Assembly (NCBI GenBank): GCA_963702765.1 | Contig: CAVPEB010000008.1 | Location: 1 to 64,000 of the forward strand | Length of the DNA: 64,000 nucleotides | Direction of reading: 5' to 3' | Source of the DNA: DATMNR01 sp963702765 | GTDB taxonomy: Bacteria > Chloroflexota > Ktedonobacteria > Ktedonobacterales > Ktedonobacteraceae | The notes under the pieces: model-generated | What the model saw: only the letters and a program-made list of their open reading frames with translations | What the model was told of the DNA's origin: nothing | Database searches by the model: none | Shown: positions 24,506-33,900 of the stretch, one piece after another | Layout of the letters: each line of letters starts with the position of its first letter | How positions within the stretch are numbered: the stretch's first letter is position 1 | Program-made: the position numbers and the translations under genes

Positions 24506-25468
24506 ATGGCAAATTGGGCAAGAAATGTCACTGAACTTATAGGCCATACACCGTTATTCGAATTGAAGCACATTGCATCAGCTATGCCCCGTGCACCGCA
24601 AACGACACTACTTGCTAAACTGGAAATGTTCAATCCAGGCGGTAGCCTCAAGGATCGCGTTGCCTTTCAGATGATTTGTGAAGCCGAAACGCAGGGGCTA
24701 TTGCGTCCTGGTAGCATTATTACCGAACCAACCAGCGGAAATATGGGTATATCTCTTGCATGGATCAGCGCCTCCCGAGGCTATACATGCATTCTGGCTA
24801 TGCCTGATACGATTACTATCGAGCGGCGCCTACTCTTACAACGTTTTGGCGCGAAAATCCTGCTCACTCCTGGTAGCCAGGGTATGCGAGGGGCCATTAA
24901 CAAGGTAATCGAACTACGTACGACGCTTCCAAATGCCTGGTTCCCACAGCAATTCTATAATCAGGCAAATCCTCGCGCCCATCGCGAAGGGACAGCCATT
25001 GAAATTTGGGATGATACTGATGGGGCAGTAGACATAGTAGTGATTGGAGTTGGCACTGGAGGAACTCTCACAGGTGTTGCAGAAGGACTCCGCTCGCGTA
25101 AACCAGAAGTCGAAATTGTTGCTGTAGAACCTGCTGCCTGTGCTGTTCTCTCAGGTGGGCGACCAGGACCACATAGAATCGAAGGGCTTGGTGCGGGCTT
25201 TCAACCTGATACGTTGCGTGTCGACCTTATTGATCGCATTATTCCTGTTACTGATCAGGATGCGGTAGCAACTGCTATCAAGATTATGCAAGAGGAAGGA
25301 CTCTCAGTCGGAATCAGCAGTGGCGCTGTTGCCTGGGCTGCTCTACAAGAGGCACATAAAGCTGAAAATCAAGGGAAAATGATCGTCACCATTTTCCCTA
25401 GTGCTTCAGAGCGTTATTTACAAACTATTCTCTTTGAGGATATTAGAAGCGAATTGCGACAAAGCTGA
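24506..25468 (+). CDS. cysK: Cysteine synthase (O-acetylserine sulfhydrylase)
   Basis: PLP enzyme that makes cysteine from O-acetylserine (or O-phosphoserine) and sulfide. 320 residues with the PLP lysine in NPGGSLKDRVA (about residue 49), the substrate loop TSGNMGISLAW, the phosphate-binding GVGTGGTLTGVA, and SVGISSGAVAW near the end. N-terminus VTELIGHTPLFEL is typical. It is the second gene of an operon with the Rrf2 regulator (23-base gap). The substrate loop reads TSGNMG rather than the usual TSGNTG; methionine there is also seen in some CysM and cystathionine-beta-synthase-like proteins, so CysM or a sulfocysteine/OPS-type synthase is possible. Confidence 0.9.
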   Translation: MANWARNVTELIGHTPLFELKHIASAMPRAPQTTLLAKLEMFNPGGSLKDRVAFQMICEAETQGLLRPGSIITEPTSGNMGISLAWISASRGYTCILAMPDTITIERRLLLQRFGAKILLTPGSQGMRGAINKVIELRTTLPNAWFPQQFYNQANPRAHREGTAIEIWDDTDGAVDIVVIGVGTGGTLTGVAEGLRSRKPEVEIVAVEPAACAVLSGGRPGPHRIEGLGAGFQPDTLRVDLIDRIIPVTDQDAVATAIKIMQEEGLSVGISSGAVAWAALQEAHKAENQGKMIVTIFPSASERYLQTILFEDIRSELRQS

Positions 25469-25671
25469 TCCGTTCGAGAATGTGATGCGCAAGCTTAGAT
25501 TTTACGTATGTCACCAACAAAATGTTTTATTCGTCTTAAGAGAAGCCTGTTATAACAACCGAGGGAATTATGCAATCAATGTACATGGGTATTGAGAGAC
25601 CCTCAACAAAATGAACATTCTTGCTACCTGCACAGGCACTACTGCTCTCATTAAGAGGATATGAATTAGAT

Positions 25672-26496
25672 ATGCCAACCAACGATCATATTTTTTACCT
25701 TAGCTATGCCTCTTATAAGCGCACGCGTTTGCTAATCTGGATGCTTGTTCTGGCATCATTAACGATTGCTATTGCCTTTGCGATACTTTCTGTTAGATTG
25801 TGGTTCTCATACACGCACATATTTACGCCATACTTGAAGTGGCAAGATGCTCTTCTTGCTACTTTAAGTTACGCCAGCTTCATATTGATAGGCGCGAGCG
25901 CAATGGTTGTGCGTTTTTACTACGCAGTGAGGGCAGGATTTTACGAGGGAATGTTCATTCAAAAAGGTAGTTCTACGCTTGTTGTTCGTGATCTCTCCTC
26001 CAAAAATCTGGCGGGTATCTACTGGGCTATCGGAACTACTCTTTCATGTTTTATCGCAGCATTGGTTGGACTCATTCCTGAGATTCTTATAGGCTGGACT
26101 ATCCATATGCCCAATCCACTGCTCGTAGTTATATGCACAGGAGGCGCAATTCTATTAAGCCTGGCAGGGCTTGTGGTTACTTTAGTTGCTACGTCATTTA
26201 TCTGCATCGGTTTGATGGGGTGTTTCTCATTCTGCCGTAAAGTAGGTGCGTCGCAAACCTACCAACTAGATCGTCAATCTACACTTCGACTAGATGACCT
26301 GGTTCTGTCCATAACACATCCGCATCAACAGGAAGCAGTGTTTGACCTCAATCTGTTAGAAGTGAAGGATCAACACCATCTTTGCACTCTCCTGTATGAA
26401 TGCTGTCTTGTTAGCGAGTGTTCCTGGAATCCTGGCATATGTGATGAGATAGAAGCTGTACAGGGTGGAATTGATCACTTTACAATGCTGGTATAA
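25672..26496 (+). CDS. Four-helix membrane protein, unknown function
   Basis: I do not recognise a family. The 274-residue protein has four hydrophobic segments (about residues 20-45, 62-83, 119-140 and 149-181), then a soluble part of about 90 residues with several Cys and His (HHLCTLLYECCLVSECSW). The start at ATG 25672 is preceded by AAGAGGA at slightly long spacing; a TTG at 25621 in the same frame is possible. It ends about 40 bases before the promoter of the rpoB leader. Base composition matches its neighbours. Confidence 0.55.
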   Translation: MPTNDHIFYLSYASYKRTRLLIWMLVLASLTIAIAFAILSVRLWFSYTHIFTPYLKWQDALLATLSYASFILIGASAMVVRFYYAVRAGFYEGMFIQKGSSTLVVRDLSSKNLAGIYWAIGTTLSCFIAALVGLIPEILIGWTIHMPNPLLVVICTGGAILLSLAGLVVTLVATSFICIGLMGCFSFCRKVGASQTYQLDRQSTLRLDDLVLSITHPHQQEAVFDLNLLEVKDQHHLCTLLYECCLVSECSWNPGICDEIEAVQGGIDHFTMLV

Positions 26497-26536
26497 TGAA
26501 TGTTACGGTTTTAAGAAAAAATGCTCAAAAGAACTA

Positions 26537-26565
26537 TTGACAAATTGTTATAGGGGTAGTATACT
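26537..26565 (+). promoter_or_regulatory. Strong promoter for rpoBC (long leader)
   Basis: TTGACA (26537-26542), spacer exactly 17, TATACT (26560-26565): a near-consensus housekeeping promoter. It faces rpoB, whose start lies about 760 bases downstream. Confidence 0.7.
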
Positions 26566-26934
26566 ACATGATGTCGGATTGTCTAAAGCGTTGTATGTGG
26601 TATAGCACATGGCTCAAGACCTGATAAAGAATCAAAGGTAAACAAAAACACTTATCGATACATCATTCCCCACTGCCTGATAAAGGGCACTACACGTGTT
26701 AAGAATGCCACGTAAACCTGCAAGAAGTTTTTAGCCTTCATTGACGACGGCAAAAGGCTATGGTGAGTGTACAGGTTATCAGTGTAAAAGACTGGGTAGG
26801 GTGACATTAGTACCACAATATGGGAAAGCTGTAGAGCGTTTTGTTATTATACGTATGAAAAATGCTTTTGTCTAAATATGTGGGGATGTGTACGTGGATG
26901 ATCTGAAAATAACAAGTACTTGTAGTGACGTAGG

Positions 26935-26970
26935 AGTAACCGCTTGTGAAAGCACAGGGCGGTTACTTTT
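26935..26970 (+). terminator. Attenuator-like hairpin inside the rpoB leader
   Basis: AGTAACCGC (26935-26943) pairs with GCGGTTACT (26959-26967), perfect 9 bp with a 15-base loop, directly followed by TTTTCTTGT. It looks like an intrinsic terminator about 390 bases into the leader, so readthrough would set rpoBC expression. Confidence 0.55.
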
Positions 26971-27052
26971 CTTGTCATAAAATCTTTTTCTTGTAACATT
27001 GTTGGCGATTATTATTCTATTATCTTCCGTTTACATTTTCTTTTTAGGAGGT

Positions 27053-27081
27053 ACAAAGGGAACTGCAAGAGTTCCCTTTGT
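27053..27081 (+). promoter_or_regulatory. Perfect 12-bp hairpin in the rpoB leader
   Basis: ACAAAGGGAACT and AGTTCCCTTTGT flank a 5-base loop (27065-27069). It follows a T-rich run and AGGAGGT, but no open frame starts there. No T-run follows, so termination is unlikely. Confidence 0.55.
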
Positions 27082-27329
27082 TACCACGTGAGCGAGTGTC
27101 AGAAAGACACATCGCCTCTATCGTATCCTCCTGGGTACCCTGGTGGGAGGGCGACCTTGCTATCCACCACCGCAACGACGCTGGAGATCTTTGAAAATAT
27201 CTTGCCGGTGGAGTTTTACTCCTGATTCTACAGTTCAGGCAAGGTTTCGAGAAGTATCTATTCTGCTTGTCGGAGTTAAAAGGTAGTACCGCAAGGGATA
27301 GTCCCTATAGTGAGAGGAGAACACTACCT

Positions 27330-30300
27330 ATGTCAGTAAGCAGCAGGGCCGTGGCACTTCCTGAGCGCGTATCGTTTGCGCGTATTCCGGACATTCGCCC
27401 AATGCCTGGCCTCATTCAGATTCAACTTGATTCTTTTGAATGGTTTAAGAAAGAAGGTCTACGCGAACTTTTTGACGAAATCTCTCCCATTGAAGATTTT
27501 ACAGGAAAAAATCTAAAACTTGAATTTATTGTTCCACCCGATCCTTTTGGAAAGCCGAAATACTCTGAAGACGAGTGTCGAGACCGCGATACGACATATT
27601 CAGCACCTTTGACCGTCAAGGCCCGTTTGACGAACAAAGAGACAGGTGAAATCATTGAGAAGGATATCTTCATGGGTGATTTCCCGCTCATGACTACAGA
27701 AGGAACCTTTATAATCAATGGTGCTGAGCGAGTTGTTGTAAGCCAGCTTGTGCGCTCACCAGGTGTTTACTATACTGCTGATGAGGATGCTACTACCGGG
27801 CGCAGGCTCTATGCAGCTAAACTTATCCCCGGACGAGGCGCCTGGTTAGAGTTTGAAACAAGCAACAAGAACTTACTGACAGTAAAAATTGATCGTAAAC
27901 GCAAGTTGCCTGTTACGACTTTGCTACGTGCGATTGCAAGCCTGGCGAAGGAACAATGGCATGGCGAAGAGCTTGATCTCTCTACTGATCAAGGCATTCT
28001 TGATGCATTCAGTGACGTAGATAACGATACCAACATACGTTATATGCAGGCCACACTGGATCGCGATCCTGTCAAAAAAGAGGACGAAGCGTTGCTCGAA
28101 CTCTACAAGAAAATGCGTCCAGGAGATCCCGCGACTATAGATAATGCTCGATCCCTTGTCAAAAACATGTTCTTCAATGCACGTCGTTATGACCTCGGCA
28201 GCGTAGGGCGCTACAAACTCAACAGGAAGCTTGATCTCTCAATTCCGCAGAGCCAGCGCATCTTAACCCAGGATGATCTCGTTCATATCATTCGTCGCTT
28301 GATAGAATTGAATAATGGGCATGGGCGCAAAGATGACATCGACCATCTGGGAAATCGTCGTGTACGCTGTGTTGGCGAACTGATTCAGACACAGTTTCGC
28401 GTTGGTTTGTTGAGAATGGAGCGTGTGGTCAAAGAGCGCATGAGCATTCAAGAGCCAGGACAGGCTACACCTAATGCGCTTATCAACATACGCCCAGTTG
28501 TAGCTGCCATGAAAGAATTCTTTGGCGGTAGCCAGCTTTCACAGTTCATGGATCAGACCAATGCTCTTGCTGAGATTGGTCATAAACGACGCCTGTCAGC
28601 ATTAGGACCTGGAGGATTGTCACGCGAACGCGCAGGTTTTGACGTGCGTGACGTACACCGTTCGCATTATGGCCGCATCTGTCCAATTGAAACACCAGAA
28701 GGCCCTAACATCGGCCTGATTGGTAATCTGGCAACATACGGTCAGATCAATCCTTATGGGTTTATTGAAACTCCTTATCGCAAGGTCATCAAACGTCTGC
28801 GAGCGAATGACCCGACCTTGGTGGACCGCGAATTTAGAGGGGTTGTTGGCCACGAATTTGAAGATGTGAAAACTGCTGATGGTGAGGTACTTATTCCAGC
28901 GCGGACACGTGTAAGGGTTGACGAAGCGCTGTTCGAGCGCTTGTCTAAAGCTTTGGGCGATGTAGATGTGAGAATTAAGCCCTTTGTGACCGAACAAGTA
29001 GATTACCGCACGGCAGATGATGAAGAAAACTTCTGGATTGCACAGGCGAACGCAAAGCTAGACATGAAAGGCGAATTTATTGAGGATCGAGTCCTAGCGC
29101 GTTATCAAGGTGAGTTTGTCATGGAGACCGCTGAAACTATGGACTACATGGACGTATCACCAAAACAGACTGTTAGCGTCGCAACTGCACTCATCCCATT
29201 TCTAGAGCATGATGACGTAAACCGAGCTTTAATGGGAGCAAATATGCAGCGCCAGGCTGTGCCGCTTCTACGCCCGCAATCGCCGATTTGTGGCACGGGC
29301 ATCGAGCGTCAGGTAGCGATTGATTCTGGCCAGGTGGCAGTGAGTACGGTAAGTGGTGAGGTTGTTACTTCATCTGCGCGTCAGATTCAGATAGTAGATG
29401 ACCAGGGTGATGTGCATACCTTCCGCCTGCGCAAATTCGTGCGTTCCAATGCTGGGACATGTATCAATCAGCGTCCCATTGTACGTAAGGGAGACTATGT
29501 CACCGCCGGACAGGTAATTGCCGATGGTTCTTCGACAGAAGACGGAGAACTTGCCCTTGGGCAAAACATACTCGTTGCTTTTATGAGCTGGGAAGGTGGC
29601 AACTACGAAGATGCCATCCTTATTAGCGAACGAATAGTGCGTGAAGATCTGTTTACCTCAATACATATCGAAAAGTACGAGATCGACGCGCGCGATACAA
29701 AGCTCGGGCCTGAAGAGATTACTCGTGATATTCCAAATGTAGGTGAAGAGGGACTGCGCAACCTTGACGAGCGCGGCATCATTTATGTCGGCGCCGAAGT
29801 GGGACCGCAAGATATCCTTGTTGGGAAGATCACACCCAAAGGCGAAACGGAACTTACCGCTGAAGAGAAGCTCTTGCGAGCAATCTTTGGCGAAAAAGCT
29901 CGTGAGGTGAAAGATACATCACTGCGCGTGCCACATGGCGAACGCGGTAAAGTTGTTGAAGTGAAGGTATTCTCGCGCGAGCAGAATGATGAATTGCCGC
30001 CGGGCGTAAATCAACTAGTGCGTGTAAGTATTGCCCAGAAGCGAAAAATAGGTGCTGGCGACAAAATGGCTGGACGTCATGGCAACAAAGGTGTCATTTC
30101 GCGGGTATTACCGATTGAGGATATGCCATTCCTGCCGGATGGCACACCAGTAGATATCATTCTGAACCCATTGGGTGTGCCCCACCGTATGAATATCGGG
30201 CAAATAATGGAAACCCATCTAGGGTGGGCTGCAGACGCTCTGGGCATTAAGATTGCTACGCCCGTCTTTGATGGAGCTACAGAGGATGATATCGAAGAAT

Positions 30301-30827
30301 ACTTGCGTCGCGCCAATCTGCCAGAGACTGGCAAGATACAACTCTTCGATGGGCGGACAGGTGAGCCATTCGATCATCCAATTACCGTTGGCTATACCTA
30401 TATGTTGAAGTTGGCCCACCTTGTGGAAGACAAGGTTCATGCTCGATCTACAGGTCCATATAGCTTAATAACGCAGCAGCCGCTAGGTGGTAAAGCACAA
30501 TTTGGTGGTCAGCGTTTCGGCGAAATGGAAGTATGGGCGCTCGAAGCCTATGGCGCGGCGAACATCCTGCAGGAAATCCTGACTGTTAAGTCTGACGACG
30601 TCGTGGGACGTGTAAAGACCTACGAAGCTATCGTCAAAGGTGAAAACATTATGGAACCAGGGGTGCCCGAATCATTCAAGGTTCTAGTCAAAGAATTACA
30701 AAGCCTGGGTATTAACGTAGAGGTTCTCAACGAAGATGAACAGAAGATTCAATTTGTGGAAGATACCTCTAATGATGTAATGCCAGAATTGGGCATTAAT
30801 ATATCCGGTTTCGAAGGGGATCAGTAG
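27330..30827 (+). CDS. rpoB: DNA-directed RNA polymerase subunit beta
   Basis: Forms the catalytic pincer of RNA polymerase with beta'. 1165 residues, compact like other non-proteobacterial forms. Seen: protrusion/lobe start PERVSFARIPDIRPMPGLIQ, fork region GGSQLSQFMDQTNALAEIG (about 399-417), SALGPGGLSRERAGF, ICPIETPEGPNIGLI, GDKMAGRHGNKGV, and the C-terminal clamp contact GGKAQFGGQRFGEMEVWALE. The ATG at 27330 is chosen (AGGAG 10 bases upstream, family-like N-terminus). A TTG at 27267 in frame lies in the leader. In the rifampicin pocket the usual NPLSEIT reads NALAEIG. rpoC follows after 83 bases. Confidence 0.97.
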   Translation: MSVSSRAVALPERVSFARIPDIRPMPGLIQIQLDSFEWFKKEGLRELFDEISPIEDFTGKNLKLEFIVPPDPFGKPKYSEDECRDRDTTYSAPLTVKARLTNKETGEIIEKDIFMGDFPLMTTEGTFIINGAERVVVSQLVRSPGVYYTADEDATTGRRLYAAKLIPGRGAWLEFETSNKNLLTVKIDRKRKLPVTTLLRAIASLAKEQWHGEELDLSTDQGILDAFSDVDNDTNIRYMQATLDRDPVKKEDEALLELYKKMRPGDPATIDNARSLVKNMFFNARRYDLGSVGRYKLNRKLDLSIPQSQRILTQDDLVHIIRRLIELNNGHGRKDDIDHLGNRRVRCVGELIQTQFRVGLLRMERVVKERMSIQEPGQATPNALINIRPVVAAMKEFFGGSQLSQFMDQTNALAEIGHKRRLSALGPGGLSRERAGFDVRDVHRSHYGRICPIETPEGPNIGLIGNLATYGQINPYGFIETPYRKVIKRLRANDPTLVDREFRGVVGHEFEDVKTADGEVLIPARTRVRVDEALFERLSKALGDVDVRIKPFVTEQVDYRTADDEENFWIAQANAKLDMKGEFIEDRVLARYQGEFVMETAETMDYMDVSPKQTVSVATALIPFLEHDDVNRALMGANMQRQAVPLLRPQSPICGTGIERQVAIDSGQVAVSTVSGEVVTSSARQIQIVDDQGDVHTFRLRKFVRSNAGTCINQRPIVRKGDYVTAGQVIADGSSTEDGELALGQNILVAFMSWEGGNYEDAILISERIVREDLFTSIHIEKYEIDARDTKLGPEEITRDIPNVGEEGLRNLDERGIIYVGAEVGPQDILVGKITPKGETELTAEEKLLRAIFGEKAREVKDTSLRVPHGERGKVVEVKVFSREQNDELPPGVNQLVRVSIAQKRKIGAGDKMAGRHGNKGVISRVLPIEDMPFLPDGTPVDIILNPLGVPHRMNIGQIMETHLGWAADALGIKIATPVFDGATEDDIEEYLRRANLPETGKIQLFDGRTGEPFDHPITVGYTYMLKLAHLVEDKVHARSTGPYSLITQQPLGGKAQFGGQRFGEMEVWALEAYGAANILQEILTVKSDDVVGRVKTYEAIVKGENIMEPGVPESFKVLVKELQSLGINVEVLNEDEQKIQFVEDTSNDVMPELGINISGFEGDQ

Positions 30828-30856
30828 TTCCTTTCATCGCTGCTGATATGAAATGT

Positions 30857-30872
30857 AGACGCGATCGCGTCT
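30857..30872 (+). promoter_or_regulatory. Palindromic hairpin between rpoB and rpoC
   Basis: AGACGCGATCGCGTCT is a perfect 16-base palindrome (6-bp stem, GATC loop in RNA) midway between the rpoB stop and the rpoC ribosome site; possibly an mRNA processing or stability element. Confidence 0.4.
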
Positions 30873-30910
30873 TGCAGTGAGGTCTAAGAAAGGAAACACC
30901 AGGAGGCATC

Positions 30911-33900
30911 ATGCTCGAAGTAAACGATTTTAATGCAATACGTATCAGCCTTGCCAGCCCTGAGCAGATTCGCGGTTGGAGTTACGGTGAGGTAACGAAG
31001 CCGGAAACAATCAACTACCGCACACTCAAGCCTGAGAAGGATGGATTATTCTGCGAGCGTATCTTCGGTCCTACGAAGGACTGGGAATGCTATTGCGGAA
31101 AATATAAGCGTGTGCGTTTTAAGGGTATTGTGTGTGACAAATGTGGCGTAGAAGTTGCCCGCTCAAAAGTGCGCCGTGAGCGTATGGGACATATCGAACT
31201 CGCTTCCCCGGTAAGTCATATCTGGTACTTCAAAGGGACACCGAGTCGTATTGGTCTCTTACTGGATCTCTCTCCACGTAATTTAGAGCGTATACTTTAC
31301 TTTGCTCTGTATGTCGTCACTCATATTGATGAAGAAGCCCGCCAGCAAGAATTAATGCATATCGATGAGGAACTCATCAAACTGGATCAAAATCTGGATG
31401 AGCAAGTCGTCGAACGCATTGATAGCTTGAAAGAGAAACGTGAAAGCGAAATTCAGGAAGCGCTCAATCGCATCACCGAAAATCAGCAGGATATCGAGGC
31501 GAATCGCGAGCAAGAGTTGGAGGCAGCAAGACAGGCAGAAAGCGAGACCCTCGCTGCGTTACGCGATGCAATGGGCCATGAAGCAGAATTTGACATTGTC
31601 TTTGCACCAACAGATAAGGTGGTTGTGAAGCAAGGTGATGTAGTTACAACGAAAGACATCGAAACGCTTGAACGCGTTGCGGAGGTTTGTCGTAACGATA
31701 TCGCTGAAATTGCGCACCATAAAATTGAAGAAGTCAAGTTAGATAGTGGCCGTGAAGCTGAGCGCTTGATGGTAGATTATCAGGGACAAATCGACTCGGC
31801 GCAGTCACATTTAGAGACGCAGCGTGTAGATAGGAAGCAGCGCCTTGAACAACTTCGACGTGACCTGGAGGGAATCAAGAAGATGGATCTCATCCAGGAA
31901 AACCGTTATCGGGAGTTGCGCGATTCCTTTGGTCCCAGTGTGTTCCGAGCAGGTATGGGCGCAGAAGCAGTTCGCGAACTGATCAGCGCGCTGGATATGG
32001 ATAAACTGGCTGCCGAGATGCGTAAAGAGATAAGCTCAACCGTCGGTCAGCGACGCAAAAAGGCAACGAAGCGTTTGAAGGTTATAGAGGCGTTCCGCAA
32101 GTCAAACACTTCACCTGAGTGGATGATTCTGACCGTCTTGCCTGTCTTGCCACCTGATCTGCGACCAATGGTGCAGCTTGATGGCGGTCGCTTCGCGACA
32201 TCAGATTTGAATGATCTTTATCGGAGGGTGATCAACCGCAATAATCGGCTCAAGCGCTTGCTTGATCTGGGCGCACCGGAGATCATCATTCGTAATGAAA
32301 AACGCATGTTACAAGAGGCGTGTGACGCCTTGATCGACAACGGTCGACGCGGTCGTGCCGTAGCCGGTTCAGGTAATCACAAGTTGAAGAGCCTCTCCGA
32401 TATGCTCAAAGGTAAACAGGGCCGCTTCAGACAGAACCTGCTTGGTAAGCGTGTTGATTACTCAGGCCGTTCGGTTATTGTGGTTGGGCCAGATCTAAAG
32501 TTGAATCAGTGTGGCTTGCCCAAAAAGATGGCACTGGAACTGTTCAAGCCATTTGTTATGCGTAAACTGGTAGAGCAGAACTTCGCACATAACATTAAAA
32601 GTGCAAAGCGTTTTGTTGAGCGTGTCAAACCGGAAGTGTGGGATGTGCTTGAAGAGGTGATTAAAGATCATCCAGTGCTACTCAATCGCGCGCCAACGCT
32701 CCATAGACTGGGAATTCAGGCCTTTGAGGCCGTACTGGTTGAAGGTAGCGCCATCCAACTCCATCCGCTTGTCTGTTCGGCCTTTAACGCTGACTTTGAT
32801 GGAGATCAGATGGCAGTGCATGTGCCGCTATCCGATAAGGCACAAGACGAAGCGCGCAGGCTTATGCTCTCGACACGCAACCTTCTCTCTCCTGCAACAG
32901 GTGAGCCGTCCATCGGCGCAAGCCAGGATATGGTGTTGGGCTGCTTCTACCTGACGCAAGATCGTCCTGGTTTGAAAGGTGAAGGGCGCGTCTTTACCGA
33001 TGCTACCGAAGCGTTGTTAGCCTATCAACATGGGGTAGTTGACCTGCAATCGCTGATCAAAGTGCGTCTTGTCGATACAGACGTATATGATATGCCACCA
33101 CCTGAAAAAGCTACAATGCACTCACATGGGAAGTTAGTGGAGACGACGGTAGGCCGTATCATTTTGAACGAAGCATTGCCGGAGCGACTGCGTTTCAAGA
33201 ACTACGCTATGAAGAAAGAGAACCTGAAGCAGATTATTGGTGAGTGCTTCAAGGAATATGGACGAGCGAAGACTGCTGAACTGGCCGACGAAATCAAACG
33301 TCTTGGTTTCTCCTATGCTACAAAGGCTGGCACTACCATCGCAATCAGTGATGTGAAGGTGCCACTCGGGAAGCAGGAGGAGCTTGCGAAAGCGGATGCC
33401 AAGATCGCTGAACTCGAAGATCAATATCGTGATGGACTTATCACTGAGAACGAGAGATATCAGCAAACCGTTGACGCCTGGAACGAAGCGACTGAAAATG
33501 TCACTAAGATGGTAGAGTCCACCCTGGACCCGTATGGATCGATTTATACCATTGCCAAGTCAGGGGCAACAAAAGCCAAGTTCCAGCAGATTCGCCAGTT
33601 ATCAGGTATGCGTGGCTTGATGGCAAGTCCATCGGGCAAGATTATCGACATTCCAATCCGCGGTAATTTCCGCGAAGGCCTGAGCGTGCTCGAATACTTT
33701 ATCAGTAGCCATGGTGCTCGTAAAGGTTTAGCTGACACTGCGCTGCGTACGGCTGAGTCTGGTTACTTGACCAGGCGTTTGATCGACGTGGCACAGGACG
33801 TGATCGTATCCGAAGAGGATTGCGGCACTACCGAAGGAACCTTGATTACTGAAACAGACAGCAAAGAAATGATGCTGCCAAATATACATGATCGCCTGAT

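Larger units (their letters stand above)
26575..27329 (+). promoter_or_regulatory. Long structured 5' leader of rpoB
   Basis: About 755 bases without a convincing gene. Structures in order: direct repeat CCTGATAAAG (26620 and 26676); a two-level stem AACCTG/CAGGTT (26715-26720 with 26772-26777) enclosing TAGCCTT/AAGGCTA (26732-26738 with 26754-26760); a terminator-like hairpin at 26935-26970; a perfect 12-bp hairpin at 27053-27081; GTGTC/GACAC at 27096-27110; a nested stem TCGC..CCTCC/GGAGG..GCGA at 27112-27154. The series suggests transcription attenuation or ribosomal-protein-type feedback on rpoBC. No known leader class could be assigned. Confidence 0.5.

Noticed and set aside
26715..26830. 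L10-type ribosomal leader in the rpoB leader
   Set aside because: A GAC..GGTGA segment near 26790-26805 recalls the kink-turn of L10 leaders, but the surrounding stems do not clearly match and rplJ is not downstream.
30861..30868. HIP1-like octamer GCGATCGC
   Set aside because: Also occurs upstream of and within tuf and in rpsC, but a few copies in about 60 kb do not show the dense iteration known from cyanobacteria.
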